Of a stretch of 64,000 bases of DNA, positions 50,801-64,000 are shown in pieces. The translations under genes were made by a program, and so were the position numbers. The first letter of the stretch is position 1; each line of letters starts with the position of its first letter. Where the stretch lies: contig JAZBQD010000027.1 of the NCBI GenBank assembly GCA_036583965.1, positions 20,015,001 through 20,079,000 on the forward strand, written 5' to 3'. The notes beneath the pieces are model-generated. The model had not been told where the DNA came from and did not search any database. It saw only the letters and a program-made list of their open reading frames with translations. This DNA is from Prunella strophiata (taxonomy: Eukaryota; Chordata; Aves; Passeriformes; Prunellidae).

Positions 50801-53800
50801 AATCTGTTTTTAATTTTTTGGAAAGTGATGGAATTTTTGAAAGTTTTCCTAGCAAAAGAAAGACAACACTGTGTACAAGTCAAATGTACTTTTCTGCTAC
50901 ATTCAACATGAGCAGGGAGTCACCACTCTGCTCCAAATTCAACAATCTTCCTTCCAATGTCCTGCTAACATCACTATTGGTTTAAATTTATTGTCATTGG
51001 AATATTTGGAATATCTCCCCACCTTATCTACTTCTACTCCAGAGTATTTAAAAACTTGTAACAGTAGTGTTTTGGGTTTTTCTGTCTGCAGAATCAGACT
51101 AATATAGAACTGCTAGGAAGAGGAAGAGTAATTGATAATGAGCAGGAAGACATGATAAATTTTTCAGCAACCTCTGGATAGCTCATAAAACTAGGAAACC
51201 AGCAATAGGAGAGATGAATTTTCAAAACCCAGAGACTTAAAAATAGTAAAACAGGTGTTCTGCTAGAATTTTAATATCAGCACACTCAATGATCCCAGAT
51301 ATTGTTATATTTCCATCATATCTATTAAAAAGCCCAAAGACAGTTATATGATTTTTGCATGAAAAGTGATCCAGTAAGCAAATATTCTAATTATATAGAA
51401 GGAAATATGGCACTGTAGATTTAGCTTCTCAACATGTTATTGCAATACTGACCAGAAGAGTAAAAGCCAAATAAGTGAGGAGATTTCCCAGCTCTTTGAA
51501 CACCCAGTGCTTACACTAAACAGCCCTAAAAGATATGCCAACTTCAGAAGTTTAATGCACATTTTCAAAATGCATAGTCCAGAGAACAATTCAGACAGAG
51601 AGCTCTCTGGGGGCTACTTTTGTGTTTATAAGTATTCAGCTGAATTTCTAAATCAGAAGAATAGAAGCTTACATTTAGCAGAAAGGTTCTCAAGAGCATG
51701 AACATTTTTAAGCTCCATCTCAGTGATTTAGCTGGAAACTTTATGGAACTAGAGAAACCTACTAGGATGATTTTACTACCCAGTTTAATAGAATCAAAAT
51801 TCCATCACTTCATATTTACTCTAAGACAAACAGCTTTAAATATACTTAGTATGTATAAAGCATCTAAGAGATTTAATATTAGAGTCCTCTTACTTTTCTT
51901 CCTTTAAAAGAAACAGATTCTATCCTTCCAGGAGAAAGTTTTAGTTGTAGAAATTCACATTAATCACAGTACTGATGTGTTCCTGTCCTATGAGAAATGA
52001 GCTCTCTAAGTTTTTTCTGGCTTTTGCTAGACAACAATCAATCTTAGAAAATGCTCATTAACAATATTTGTTTAACAGAAAACACGTGTGGAAATGGCAG
52101 TCTATAGGATTATGGAGAAGGTTATTTAATTTAATTTCTTTTTTTTTTTTTTTCCCTGAAGCTTGATCCTATTGGTTTATAGGTAGTGAAGAGGATATGG
52201 AGTGGATTTCTGTATCCTACAGAAAATAGATACTAACAATATTTCATTGATGGAATGGCAGTGCAATATCCCTGCATTTGTTTGTTTTCTCATGCATAGA
52301 AAGCATGAGGAAATGCTGCTTGCATCATCAAAACAAACTCTCATAGAAATTTTATAAGCCAGCAAAGCACAGATGTTGAAGGCATATGTTAGATCACTAT
52401 TATAGTTTATATGCTTAGGAAGACTTTCTCTGCTCAGGTCCTCAAAACTTTCTGTTAGAACTCAAAATGAGCAGGTGAAGCAAGTTACAAAGCATAGCTG
52501 CATAAATGTCCTTTCATTCCCTGATAAGGCCTTTCCCAACAAAAATGCAATTGAAATACTTTATAATAATGAAAGTATCCATTATTTATAACAGTTTCTT
52601 CTAGTTTTCTCTTTTGTATACTTTTATTTTAATAGGCAAGGCAAAAGAGCGAATCACTAAGTCAGTTTATTGTAAAACTCCCCATGTTAGATAAGGATGG
52701 AAGGATCACTTGTTTTAAAGATTCTGCAGCTTTTCATATTAAAAGAAAATAATTCTGTGAATGAATTTTTTACTCTATGTGCTATTTCATAGGTTAAAGA
52801 GCCAATTTTACAAAGAAGCTTTTGCTTTCCCATTTAGAATTGTTCTTGCATCTTGGTTCCTATGGATTCAGGCAAACCTAGGATACCCAGTATCAGTTTG
52901 GGTGCCAAAACTTATCCACCAAATCTGTGGTTTTACATCTGTTATCTAGCAAGCTGCAAACCATTGTTAAAAGCTCATGGCGGCTTGAATTTAGGGACAA
53001 TATTTTATTTTCAGCTGTGTAGGTCTTTAAGGCTCTGATGTCTGACTTACACTTTGACACATATTTTCATCGCACCAGCAGTCCATGAAAAGTCTCTGAG
53101 TCCCTTTTTCAGCCAGGGGTCTTTCTGGGACACAGCCAAAACACACTGCAATTCCTCTTTGTTACTATGCAACTGCCAACACCAATAGACTTGGGATAAA
53201 ATCTCATAAAGGATTTTTTTTCAGCCAACGTTTCAGGAACCTTAGAGCCTTTATAAAATTTAATCAAGCATTTTATTTCACAAGGTGCCATAAAAAGCGA
53301 AGCGGTGCAATAACGTAGCCCAAGTGCATTTCCACTTCCTTTCAGCTTGAAAGTGCTTTAAAAAAAAAAATCCAAACAGTGATGAGGCATCAAATATCTG
53401 AATAGAAACATCACTTAGACATAAAGATGGGGAAGCCCCAGCAGTCCCTCTGTGCACACAGGCACACACACACTGCATGAAGCAGAGGCTCTGAAAGACA
53501 CTGACCCCACTGGATAATGATTGTCTTTCCTGCCTCTCACAGACATAGAACCCAAAATTTGTCTTTCTGCCTGGCAAAGGCAGCTGTGCACACCAACAGC
53601 TACAACATTCAGAGTGGGGGAACATTTCCTCTCACCTGAGCCTTAACAGGTCAAATGAAAAGGTCTTGAGACACTGACTAAGCCTGTGAATTAGAAGTGA
53701 GTCTAGTCAAAGTTTAGTCTGGTCTCTAGGAAGCATTTCTTTCCTGAGAGGTTGGTCAGGCACTGGCACAGGCTTAATTGCAGTTTTGTAGTTTTAGATA

Positions 53801-55820
53801 ATTCCAGACAAGAAAAATCTAAGGATGTACATTCTAATCAATTCTAATCAATGAAAGGAATAATTTGTCTACTTAGCCATTGTCATTCAGCACAGTCACA
53901 AATATATTCATCATATGTATCATACTTATTAAAAATCATTCACATATTTTAGTCAATAATACCATATAGCTGATACATGTGAAGATCACAATATTTATTT
54001 CAGGTGATTTATCATCAAAAGAAGTTTGATTCTTATAACTGTTTGCTGACACTTGATTCTTGACTCTAAAGCAACACAAGGGCATATGAATATTTGCCTG
54101 AAATTTTGATGGACTGAAGTACATCAGTACTGTTAGATTTAAGTATCTTAAAATCAATCATGGATAGAATAACCACACTAATCCATCTCTAATTTGCTTC
54201 TAATTATGTCTCATACATCTATCATCATTCAAGTTGCACTTTTAGGCAGTAGAAATACTATGGAATTCACATGTCCCTGAAATATATCCTGGATGTGTAT
54301 ATTTCTGCGAAAAGCTGTACTAAATTCTGCTTGGAATAGTTGTTGGTAAGAGCTGTACACCAAACCAATACAATAATTTCACAATGGCCACTCTGAGGTT
54401 ATGTTCAAAAATATTCTGTTTATATATATTTGTGCACAGAACATTTGCAGCAGAGAAACTGTGGAAGTACTGGTTCCTCTCGAGACAAGATAAAAATCAA
54501 TATTTCATTAAGTGTTTGACTCTACTTTAGATATCTCTATCTAAATTTTCATAGGAAAACAACCATCTTAAAACAAACAAAGAAGAAGGAGCCATTGGGG
54601 GATATTATTAAATTAAATAATCAACACTTAATCTAGTATTTCCATTTTCCAGCTGTGAAGCACTCCAAACTGAAAAAAATGTAGTCTTCAAAAGGAAGGA
54701 AGGAAGGACTCAAATTAATAGATAAATACAGCTGAAAATGAATTTCCTATGTTAAGAAGTTGAATGTTTTATAACCAGCTTGAAAAGGCTGATCAAAAAT
54801 ATCTACAATGCAGAAATGCTTTCTCTTTAAATACAGCCCACTTGAAAGAGATAGTGAGGACTGAGAGACAAAGGCAAATTTATTGAATTTAATGTTTTGC
54901 TCCTGAATTTCTTGATTAGAAGCAAAAATGAAATGCACCAGGGACCATATTTCTTCATGGGATAAAGCCGAAATTTGAAAATGTTTCAGGTACAAGTACA
55001 CATCTGTGAATTTTAGGTATAGTATATAAGAAGAGACTGGCAATGAATTTTGCCTTGCAGAGTATTGAATTTACATGGATTATATTTCAAAATACATAAT
55101 TAAAAAATTCTTGTAATGGTTAAAACTGTATTTAACCTGCTTTTCTCAATTCTTCTTTCTCAAGGTCATTTACACTCTCAGACATACACATACATGCACA
55201 TTTTGTTGTTTAAAGCTAATTTACTTTTGTTGATTATTCAGCAGTGGAAGTCATACACTTCTCCCAGCAGCATCATTACAATGAATTAATAGCACTGTTC
55301 AATGTTATTTTTATTGGAAAAAATGGCTTTCAACTATTATGTCTCAGCTGGAGCAATCATACAATATCTTAGGTTATTCATGCCACATCTTAAAAATAAC
55401 TTGAGTGCCAACCTTAATTGGATGAATATTGTAGGATATATTAAGAGAACATAATGAAACACTTCATTTCTTTAGACATTTCCCAATATGGGTTTAATTA
55501 AACTCCCTTTTTCATCGTTGTTGTTAATTCTGATCAAGTTTTATGAATCAATCTTGAGGAAAACTAAAGAGGAGACATTTTGTGTCCTGGAGGCCCAATT
55601 CTGCATTTATTATTTGTGACACTTCTAAGGTATTCTACCAGAAATTTTAGTGTGTAAGGACAGAGGAATTACACCTCGGCAAAGAAAAGATAAAGATAAA
55701 TCAATTTACCTCTCCTGGGGACCAAATAACAAAGACTGAGAATATATTGATTACTGGAGCACAGAGCAAGGCTAAGCATGGGAATGGGCAAGCCAGATGC
55801 TGCTGTCACCAGCACAGGCT
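44810..55820. other. AT-rich intergenic sequence
   Basis: No gene is supported over this 11-kb stretch. A small tandem duplication of about 36 bp lies at 45419-45488, and short GGAA and CA runs occur at about 54696 and 49500. Confidence 0.5.
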
Positions 55821-55824
55821 TCCA

Positions 55825-56134
55825 GGAGCTCTCCCTGGCTGTGTCTCACCTGCAGGGAGGGGACAGAGCCCTGCACAGCCCTGGGATGCAGGAGCTGCTC
55901 CCTGGCTGTGTCTCACTTGCAGGGGACAGAGCCCTGCAGAGCCCTGGGATGCAGGAGCTCTCCCTGGCTGTGTCTCACCTGCAGGGGACAGAGCCCTGCA
56001 CAGCCCTGGGATGCAGGAGCTGCTCCCTGGCTGTGTCTCACCTGCAGGGGACAGAGCCCTGCACAGCCCTGGGATGCAGGAGCTCTCTCTGGCTGTGTCT
56101 CACCTGCAGGGGACAGAGCCCTGCACTCCAGGGT
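55825..56134 (+). repeat. Roughly 62-bp minisatellite, about five copies
   Basis: Units start GGAGCT and contain CCCTGGCTGTGTCTCACCTG and GGGACAGAGCCCTGCA. Successive starts at 55825, 55891, 55954, 56016 and 56079 give unit lengths of 66, 63, 62 and 63 bp. The open frames across it in all three plus frames are repeat by-products. Confidence 0.92.
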
Positions 56135-59100
56135 CAGGCTGGCTTATCCTTGGCTTCCATCAACCCCTGCCCAAAGGACTGAGGGAAATGATTAGGGGGG
56201 AAGTAGTGCTATAAAAGAAGTCACAACAGCCCATACACTCTGGCAGCTGAAGGGCATGTGGGTTTGATTTCTGTCCTGTGTATGAAACAGAACTTGCCCA
56301 GGTGACCCCTTGCCCATGAGGGTGATGGCTCCTCTGCTGCTGGCTCCTGTAGCAATGTATTCTCAGTTTGTTGCCTGTTTCAAGAATAACCATGACAAAA
56401 GCCAGACAAAGGCAATCAGCAGCCAGGAACAAAGCAAAACAAGACAGCTTTCCTTTTCAGCAAAATAAAAACACAGATTGTTTTTCAGCTTACTCTTGGG
56501 TTTTTCATTTTATAAAGTGATCATAAGTTAAAAGACAGTGGAAAATAGCCCACAAATCCAATAAAATTTAGACTACGCAGCTACCAGCAATACCAGGGGA
56601 TTTCCAACCAATATATTAGCCAACAAATCAATAACAAGAGTAAATCCTTCTGCATTGAGGGCAATCAAATGCTCACTAACAGGTACTATCACCTATATTA
56701 ATATAATCCCCCAAGTGTCAAAGTTAATACCAAAGGAAGCTTATGCTTCACATGTGATAAGCTGAAGGATATTTCTTAATAATGGTTTAAATAAAAGGAA
56801 ATTGCATGGAGATTTTGCATTAAATGATCCTGAACTGAGTTGGCTCTGCTGAATTTTCTTCTTTCTGGAGATGCCATGTTTGCTTATCCCAGAGAACATC
56901 CTGGTCCATCAGGACTGTTATGCTAAGCTTGAGATGAATTCACAATGCTTTTAATCTAGAGGCTTTTGAGAAGTGGCTTGCTTTCAAGAAGTTTAAAAAT
57001 ACATTTTTTTCCTGACCTGTGAATGTCAGGAAACACATTGTAGTGTTTATTTCAAACTTACTTACTACCTATATAACTTTCTAGCTGACAGTTTAGTACT
57101 GGTATGTCAACCAAACACTTGCTTATCATTATCATTAATAATTTCTCATCTGAACTGTGATTACGTAAGTTTATAGTGGGGAATTTAAATATTTTTATTT
57201 GAAAGATCCTATTGGGGATATTTTGTGGTCTTGTTTTTGGGGAAGAGTTGTTTGCTGATTATTTACTTCTGTGCATAGTCCAGCTCCAGAGTTTGGCCAT
57301 CTATCTGTTTCTCCTGGTAATGTTATCTTCAAGAAGTTCCTTTCTCCTAGGTTGTTCTTGTATGAAAATGCACAAACAAATAAATGATATAAAAGCAGAT
57401 AAAGTAACCCTGAATAGTCCCTGCTGACTCAAATCAGTTGGATTTAGGTAGGTGAATTTGCCTTTGCCTTATCTTATTAATATTTTCTAGCAGTTAAGGA
57501 CTGGCTTGGAGACCTTGCCTTTTCAGAAGGAGCAGTGTTGCAGTTAAGCCATTTACTGGCTTTCTGGAAATTCAATTACAGTGTTACTATAGGTCCTGGG
57601 AAAACATACTTGATTTCTCCTTGTTTTACTGATCTGTACTCAGAAAGGACAAAATACATAATCTCCTCTGTTGCTCAGCAAAATGCACAGCACTGCATTT
57701 TTGGGCTGGGGTGAGATCTACAAGTTAATGGTAACAAGTGACATTCATCCTCTGTATTTCACATCACCTGGTCTGAATTCAGAAGCCTACAAAAGAACAT
57801 TCAGGATTTTGCAGAGGCATGTGCAAAGCTGGCTATGTGCAAACTGATTTAATAAGCTAAGTGGACAGAAAGCACTGAAACATGAAACATTGCAGTTTGC
57901 CAGAAGAAGCAGCATTCTATACCTAACTAGGTGTTATTGTTATAGGTGGTAATGAGCAAGATCAGTATTTTTTAATTAACAGAAGAGAATTTCAGATGCC
58001 AGACTGATGAGTCAGAAGTTCAAAGAGTAGGTGTTTAAAGGATATTTATCATACAAAGCTGTAACAAGCTGCCTTTCACAAAATGGTTCGCACCTAAATA
58101 ATGGCATTCTAAAAATTGGTGCAGGGCAGATGTTTTTTAACTAAGCAATGCAAATTGAAAGGTGTTTCTCAGATACAGTAATGAAAAAAACTGCTCCTTT
58201 GCAGTAACACCTCTCCAGACAGAAAGAAATTAATCCTCATTGCAGAACACAAAACAAATAAGATGGGGTTTTACACATATATTAGTGAGGATGAGTAGTT
58301 TAAGAGAGAAAATCTGCTATTTAAGGAAGAAGACCAAACAAAGGTCATACTGATTCTAAACTGAATGTACTCCTATGTGGATCTCTAGCACCAATGAGGA
58401 AGAGAGAAAACAAAGTGGCTAATTAAGAAATGATGAACACTCTGCACTTCATTCCAAATGTCCTGAAAGCATCCATCAACATGTTTCAGGTGAATACTTA
58501 CACTGCTCTTCATATTGTCACAAGTCTGATGCCCAGGTGATTGATAAAGAGCTAGTAAAGAAATGCATGGAAAACCTTAATACAGGCCTGTTAGCACTTC
58601 TGTGTGAACTACATTGCAGTGTTCATGCTAATTACTTTGTATGATTAACCACAGAAATCTTTTTAGAGTATTTTATGGCCTGGTTTTGCAAGAGTTATCT
58701 ATATGCCTCTGTCAAAAAATATGAGCAGTCTTCTTTGCATCATTAGGATTCACATATTAAAATTAGCCATATGAGTATTTTTTTTTTTTCTTTGTAGGTT
58801 AGGGCTTTTACAGAGCTGAAACACCAGATGGCTGGATGGCACTGAACTTTAGAAGATGAATAAAGATGATAATTGTGGAAATGATCATCTGGTAAACCAC
58901 ATTACATTCCCTAGGAAAATAACAGAAGTGAGGTTTTGGGGTTTTCTAAAGGAAAGTAAACATCTGACAGCAGAAACATGAGCAATAAACAGCAATGAGT
59001 GAAATTATGATCCCAGACATAGGTGTTGGAGCACAGGCTGACTACAGTGGGGGGGGTCACAAATTTGTAACCCTGAGTAATTTTGGATCTTGTATTATTA

Positions 59101-60272
59101 TTGGTAGACAGCAGATGCAATACTTCAGAAATCATACTTGAAAAATTAAACTCAGTTGGGCTAGAAATGAGCACTGTCCATGGATTTTTAATTGGCTGAC
59201 AAGCTATAAAAGAAGGGCAATGATAGATGGTGAGACATTGAGCTGAGGGGAAAAAACTCAAGAAGCAATGCAAATGTTTAAGCTCAGAACAATTTGACTG
59301 ATGGGAACATCTATGAGAATCATGTACTGCAGCTGAACATTGACCAGGGGTGGCACAGTAACTATAGCTGTGCTGGGAGAGGAGCTTCAGAGAGTGGGCT
59401 GAGAGAATAATGCAGTACAGAAACTGGAAATAATGGGACATTACAACAGCAGAGGAGAATAAAGGAAACTGTCCTGACTAGAAACCATTTTTAATTAGGA
59501 GTAGTCTTCTGTAGGAAAAGTTGCCTGATCTATGACTGGATTTAAAAATTTTTGGGAGCCAAGAAACTTTGTGGACCACTTCCACATATAGATGGGGAAG
59601 CTGAGGCAGAGAAGCCTCATTTCCTGCTATGATATGACAGCACATTTACATTTACTGGCTTCTTTTTTTGTGTATAGTATTAAATTTATATCTGTTCTAG
59701 AATTATTAGTCCTTCATATATTTATTTCCATTATGTTACAGCCATGTGAGCAAGTGAAGAAATTTAGTTTTGTGCAGTCCATCACCTATGTACTCCCATG
59801 TGGCCATCCACTGTTTTCTGTCTTCCTGTGCAAAAACCAAGGCTGGCTGCAGTGCAGAGGAGCCATCTGTATCCACAAAGAGGCAGGATTAAATTCTGTA
59901 ATGCAGATCAAGCAGAGAGTGAGTATGCATTGATTAGTCATGTGCACATGTCCTCCACACCCTGTCTCCTGTTTGTCAGATTATTATGTTTTTGGCTTAA
60001 AACCACGAGTGCTCAAAGAAGAAGCTCTTATTAAACCTTACATAAAACACCAGTGAACATTTTTGTGTTGCAAAGAACTGCAGTAAGATAGCCTTGGTTT
60101 CTGATGTTCCCATTCAATGATCTGGCAGGGTCTTCATAAACTAAGGACTTTTCCAACCATGCAAGGTAACTGTGATTCAAGCCTACAAGTGCTGTCAAGG
60201 TGACAGGTATCTGCTGAAACCAGGAGTCACAGAAACTTTTACAATTTAAAAATCTGGGGTGAAAACTAATCA
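56135..60272. other. AT-rich intergenic sequence
   Basis: No gene is recognised. The longest frame is 176 codons on the minus strand (59441-58911). It lacks any motif I know and is probably chance. Confidence 0.45.
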
Positions 60273-60278
60273 ATGAAT

Positions 60279-61760
60279 GGGAAGGAAGGAAGGAAGGAAG
60301 GAGGAAGGAAGGAAGGAGGAAGGAAGGAAGGAAGGAAGGAAGGAAGGAAGGAAGGAAGGAAGGAAGGAAGGAAGGAAGGAAGGAAGGAAGAAGGAAGGAA
60401 GGAAGGAAGGAAGGAAGGAAGGAAGGAAGGAAGGAAGGAAGGAAGGAAGGAAGAAGGAAGGAAGGAAGGAAGGAAGGAAGGAAGGAAGGAAGGAAGGAAG
60501 GAAGGAAGGAAGGAAGGAAGGAAGGAAGGAAGGAAGGAAGGAAGGAAGGAAGGAAGAAGGAAGGAAGGAAGGAAGGAAGGAAGGAAGGAAGGAGGAAGGA
60601 AGGAAGGAGGAAGGAAGGAAGGAAGGAGGAAGGAAGGAAGGAAGAAGGAAGGAAGGAAGGAAGGAAGGAAGGAAGGAAGGAAGGAAGAAGGAAGGAAGGA
60701 AGGAAGGAAGGAAGGAAGGAAGGAAGGAAGGAAGGAAGGAAGGAAGGAAGGAAGGAAGGAAGGAAGGAAGGAAGGAAGGAAGGAAGGAAGGAAGGAAGGA
60801 AGGAAGAAGGAAGGAAGGAAGAAGGAAGGAAGGAAGGAAGGAAGGAAGGAAGGAAGGAAGGAAGAAGGAAGGAAGGAAGAAGGAAGGAAGGAAGGAAGGA
60901 AGGAAGGAAGGAAGGAAGGAAGAAGGAAGGAAGGAAGAAGGAAGGAAGGAAGGAAGGAAGGAAGAAGGAAGGAAGGAAGAAGGAAGGAAGGAAGGAAGGA
61001 AGGAAGAAGGAAGGAAGGAAGAAGGAAGGAAGGAAGGAAGGAAGGAAGGAAGAAGGAAGGAAGGAAGGAAGGAAGGAAGGAAGGAAGGAAGGAAGGAAGG
61101 AAGGAAGGAAGGAAGGAAGGAAGGAAGGAAGGAAGGAAGGAAGGAAGGAAGGAAGGAAGGAAGGAGGAAGGAAGGAAGGAAGGAAGGAAGGAAGGAAGGA
61201 AGGAAGGAAGGAAGGAAGGAAGAAGGAAGGAAGGAAGGAAGAAGGAAGGAAGGAAGAAGGAAGGAAGGAAGGAAGGAAGGAAGGAAGGAGGAAGGAAGGA
61301 AGGAAGGAAGGAAGGAAGGAAGAAGGAAGGAAGGAAGGAAGGAAGGAAGGAAGGAAGGAAGGAAGGAAGGAAGGAAGAAGGAAGGAAGGAAGGAAGGAAG
61401 GAAGGAAGGAAGGAAGGAAGGAAGGAAGAAGGAAGGAAGGAAGGAAGGAAGGAAGGAAGAAGGAAGGAAGGAAGGAAGGAAGGAAGGAAGGAAGGAAGGA
61501 AGAAGGAAGGAAGGAAGAAGGAAGGAAGGAAGGAAGGAAGGAAGGAAGGAAGGAAGGAAGGAAGGAAGAAGGAAGGAAGGAAGGAAGGAAGGAAGGAAGG
61601 AAGGAAGAAGGAAGGAAGGAAGGAAGGAAGGAAGAAGGAAGGAAGGAAGGAAGAAGGAAGGAAGGAAGGAAGGAAGGAAGGAAGGAAGGAAGAAGGAAGG
61701 AAGGAAGAAGGAAGGAAGGAAGGAGGAAGGAAGGAAGGAAGGAAGAAGGAAGGAAGGAAG
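60279..61760 (+). repeat. 1.5-kb (GGAA)n array
   Basis: This is a pure-purine plus strand of GGAA units broken only by three-base units (GAA or GGA, each one base short). Long frames (GRKE on plus, SFLP on minus) are repeat artefacts. The tract could form triplex DNA and offers many ETS-core GGAA sites. Confidence 0.98.
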
Positions 61761-61769
61761 TTAGGAAAT

Positions 61770-64000
61770 GTTCATTCAGATTTAAAAAAAGAACAATAAG
61801 GCTACAGATTACACCTCCCACTCTAATGCTAAATAGATGTTTTCTCTTACCATATTTCAAAAAGTGATTGCTGTGTCCAAGTAATCAAAAAAGTTATAGG
61901 AAGAACACAGTGGATTAAAAAAATTATTTTAACTGGGAAAAAGTCAAATTCTTTTAATCTAGCATAAAAATTGAATATTTAAGGTTTTTTTCTTCATTGC
62001 ATGGCCATGCCCTGAGCATGTGTCTCTTATTATTGCAAACTGGTACTTTAGTTTTAGGAGGAGAGTAATACTGCCAGGAAACTAATTTTTCTGAATCTGC
62101 ATGCCTGAAAACCCTAAAATTTTGCCTGCCTTTGGAAGGTTGAATATTTTGCTGGGCAGAAGTAACACTGTATTTCCCATTTTCCATCTATCCCTAAAAC
62201 TTTCACAGCTGTACTATTTATAAAGCAGAACATTTGGGTGATTTGTTCTCAAAATCATTATAAACATCAGCTACTACTAAAAAACCTTTACTCACCAACA
62301 GTTTGCAAGAGCAATGCAAACTTCTGAAGGCCTAATTAGATAAAGGTCTTGGATCACCAAACTCAGCCCAATCTATCTTCAAGCACTCAGGGTTTTTACT
62401 CTGTTATTGCTTTGCTGCTTGACTGGGCAGAATGTGGGCCAAGGTCAGATAACAATTTCTTGGCAGGGGAAGGTTGCTTGGGAGGGGATGTCCTCCTTCT
62501 CCAGGGCCATCAGTGCAGTGACACCTCCTGCAAGACCAGAGGAGCCAGCCTGGGTTTCAAAAGAGCCACATAAAACTCTCATACCAAGCTCAGATTTTCC
62601 CATCTGAGATACACCATGCAACACAGAAGGGCAGTTCTTCTGCTGGCTGAGAGGTGCCTGGACTGCACCCACTAACAAAGTATTTTTTCCTTGCAGTTTC
62701 ATTCATTCTAATTCATCTCTAATAGGTATTTTTCATTCAGTCCTCCAATTGTTCTATACTTGTTGTATTCCCTCCTGCTTTTTAATGGATTTATTTCAGT
62801 CACTCAGAGGCTGCTGCTGTACATGAAGTCAGGGAGAAGTTGTTCAAGAAGCCAGCCCCACACAGCTGACCGTGTCATGCACCTCAGTTTTTCAAGGAGC
62901 CTGTCTATGAACCTTCTGAATTGAGGATAACTTTTCCAGACAGCTCTGTCCTGTAGTGGAAATCAATCACTCATCTTGTGAGTCTGCTTGGACATCTGGG
63001 ATGCCAAAGACAGAGTCCTTGACCTATGTTTACATAGGGACTACCCTGAGACCAAGGCAGGTGGAGCAGCCAGAGCATGCTGTGTGCTGGATCCCAGCAT
63101 GATGTGCAGTAATGACCTGTCAGGGAAGCAGCCTGTGTACCACCACACTGTGAAATATCCTGGGGGGCTCTCTTGATGAATTCAGCATGCCCTCAGGCAA
63201 GAATGAAATCACACATCATTTAAATATTGTTTCATTCTTTTCTTTTCGGGTGTCTCATCCCTTTCTTTGGTCTGCTCAAATCTATTTCTCTAAAAATTTT
63301 CAAAATAAAGAAAAAGCCCTGAAAAGACCATTCCAACCTTCCCACAGAAGTGCTGTGTCTTGGAGACAAACCCCTTTTATCTCAATAGGGGTTTGAAAAG
63401 GCAGACAGATTTTTTTATTTTTTTTTTTTTGCTATTATCTGATTATTTTAAACAGGAATTGATTGCTTTGTTTTATCACCTTCAAAATTTGGCAGCCATT
63501 TTCAAGGAGCACATGTTGATGGGGAAGCAACTTGCAAACAGTCTTGGAGAAGAAAGGAAGTTTAATTTCATGCCCTTAGTGTAATAAAATTGTGCACAAC
63601 ACAAAACCAGTGAAATCTCCACTGGAGGTAACAATAAACCCCAAATCCTTTATTTGCAATACTTTTGTCTTCTGGTTTTATCTCCTTTCAGCAAAGACAG
63701 TAGCTCTGCCATTTTAGTGCTCGTGCATGTTTTGTTTTTCCCCTGCAGTGCTGATGTTTGTTGCCAGGCACAGGGTGCCAGGGCTTTGTCTCCCAGGCTT
63801 GCTGATGCCCTCTGTGGCTCTGCCCTCTGCCAGCCCCACAGCCAGTGTGGCATGATGCTCCTGCTTCATCCTGGACTCTCCTCCAGCTCTGGGGCCATAG
63901 GAATGCTGAGGGCTGCCAAGATCATATGATTTATCCAGGTCACACAAGAAGGGGCAAACCAGAGTTCCTTATTTATGGTGAAGTGTAGTAAATAAGAGTC
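61770..64000. other. Intergenic sequence to the window end
   Basis: No gene is supported. A T run lies at about 63412-63431. Confidence 0.5.

Noticed and set aside
55747..56214. Three parallel plus-strand frames of 132-155 codons
   Set aside because: All frames are open over the 62-bp minisatellite and the translations repeat the same unit in different registers.
60031..61860. 609-codon SFLP-repeat and 508-codon GRKE-repeat frames
   Set aside because: They are low-complexity translations of (GGAA)n.

Overview
The window is vertebrate nuclear DNA, most likely from a songbird. Genes are split into small GT-AG exons in an AT-rich background. A CR1-type LINE tail and LTR families familiar from passerine genomes are present. 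The gene order RNPC3 followed by alpha-amylase genes is the conserved amniote arrangement. Species cannot be fixed from sequence alone.

Region by region: (1) About 170-14764 holds RNPC3 on the plus strand, encoding the U11/U12-65K protein of the minor spliceosome. It has 14 coding exons, a CpG-island first exon and a huge perfect 18-bp minisatellite at the start of intron 1. Its last coding intron is U12-type. The 3' UTR carries tandem U12-type 5' splice-site motifs (13778-13801), which match the known USSE autoregulatory element. (2) 14765-18079 is spacer with a second, orphan CpG island (about 15660-16030) and an unexplained 145-codon minus-strand frame. (3) 18128-23919 is a first alpha-amylase gene (10 coding exons). 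(4) 24864-25973 is a solo LTR, and 26127-28301 is a short, internally deleted endogenous retrovirus on the minus strand with matching 6-bp target duplications. (5) 28615-36104 is a second alpha-amylase gene with its own TATA box. Its intron 3 is swollen to 4 kb by a 47-bp minisatellite (about 45 copies) and LTR-derived sequence. (6) From about 36230 to the end no gene is supported. This AT-rich intergenic stretch holds a CR1 fragment, (TA)n tracts, a roughly 62-bp minisatellite and a 1.5-kb (GGAA)n array.

The two amylase genes are a mosaic. Exon 1 and the block from exon 5 to exon 9, introns included, are nearly identical. Exons 2, 3, 4 and 10 and the other introns are clearly diverged. This points to recent gene conversion. 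Both copies, and RNPC3 exons 1 and 5, carry single-base indels that break frame. At each amylase indel the other copy keeps the frame. Residual assembly error is the simplest explanation, but real pseudogenisation cannot be excluded from this sequence alone.

Functionally, RNPC3 serves splicing of U12-type introns in the nucleus. The amylases are secreted, calcium- and chloride-dependent starch-digesting enzymes. The two loci are neighbours by ancestry, not by shared pathway.
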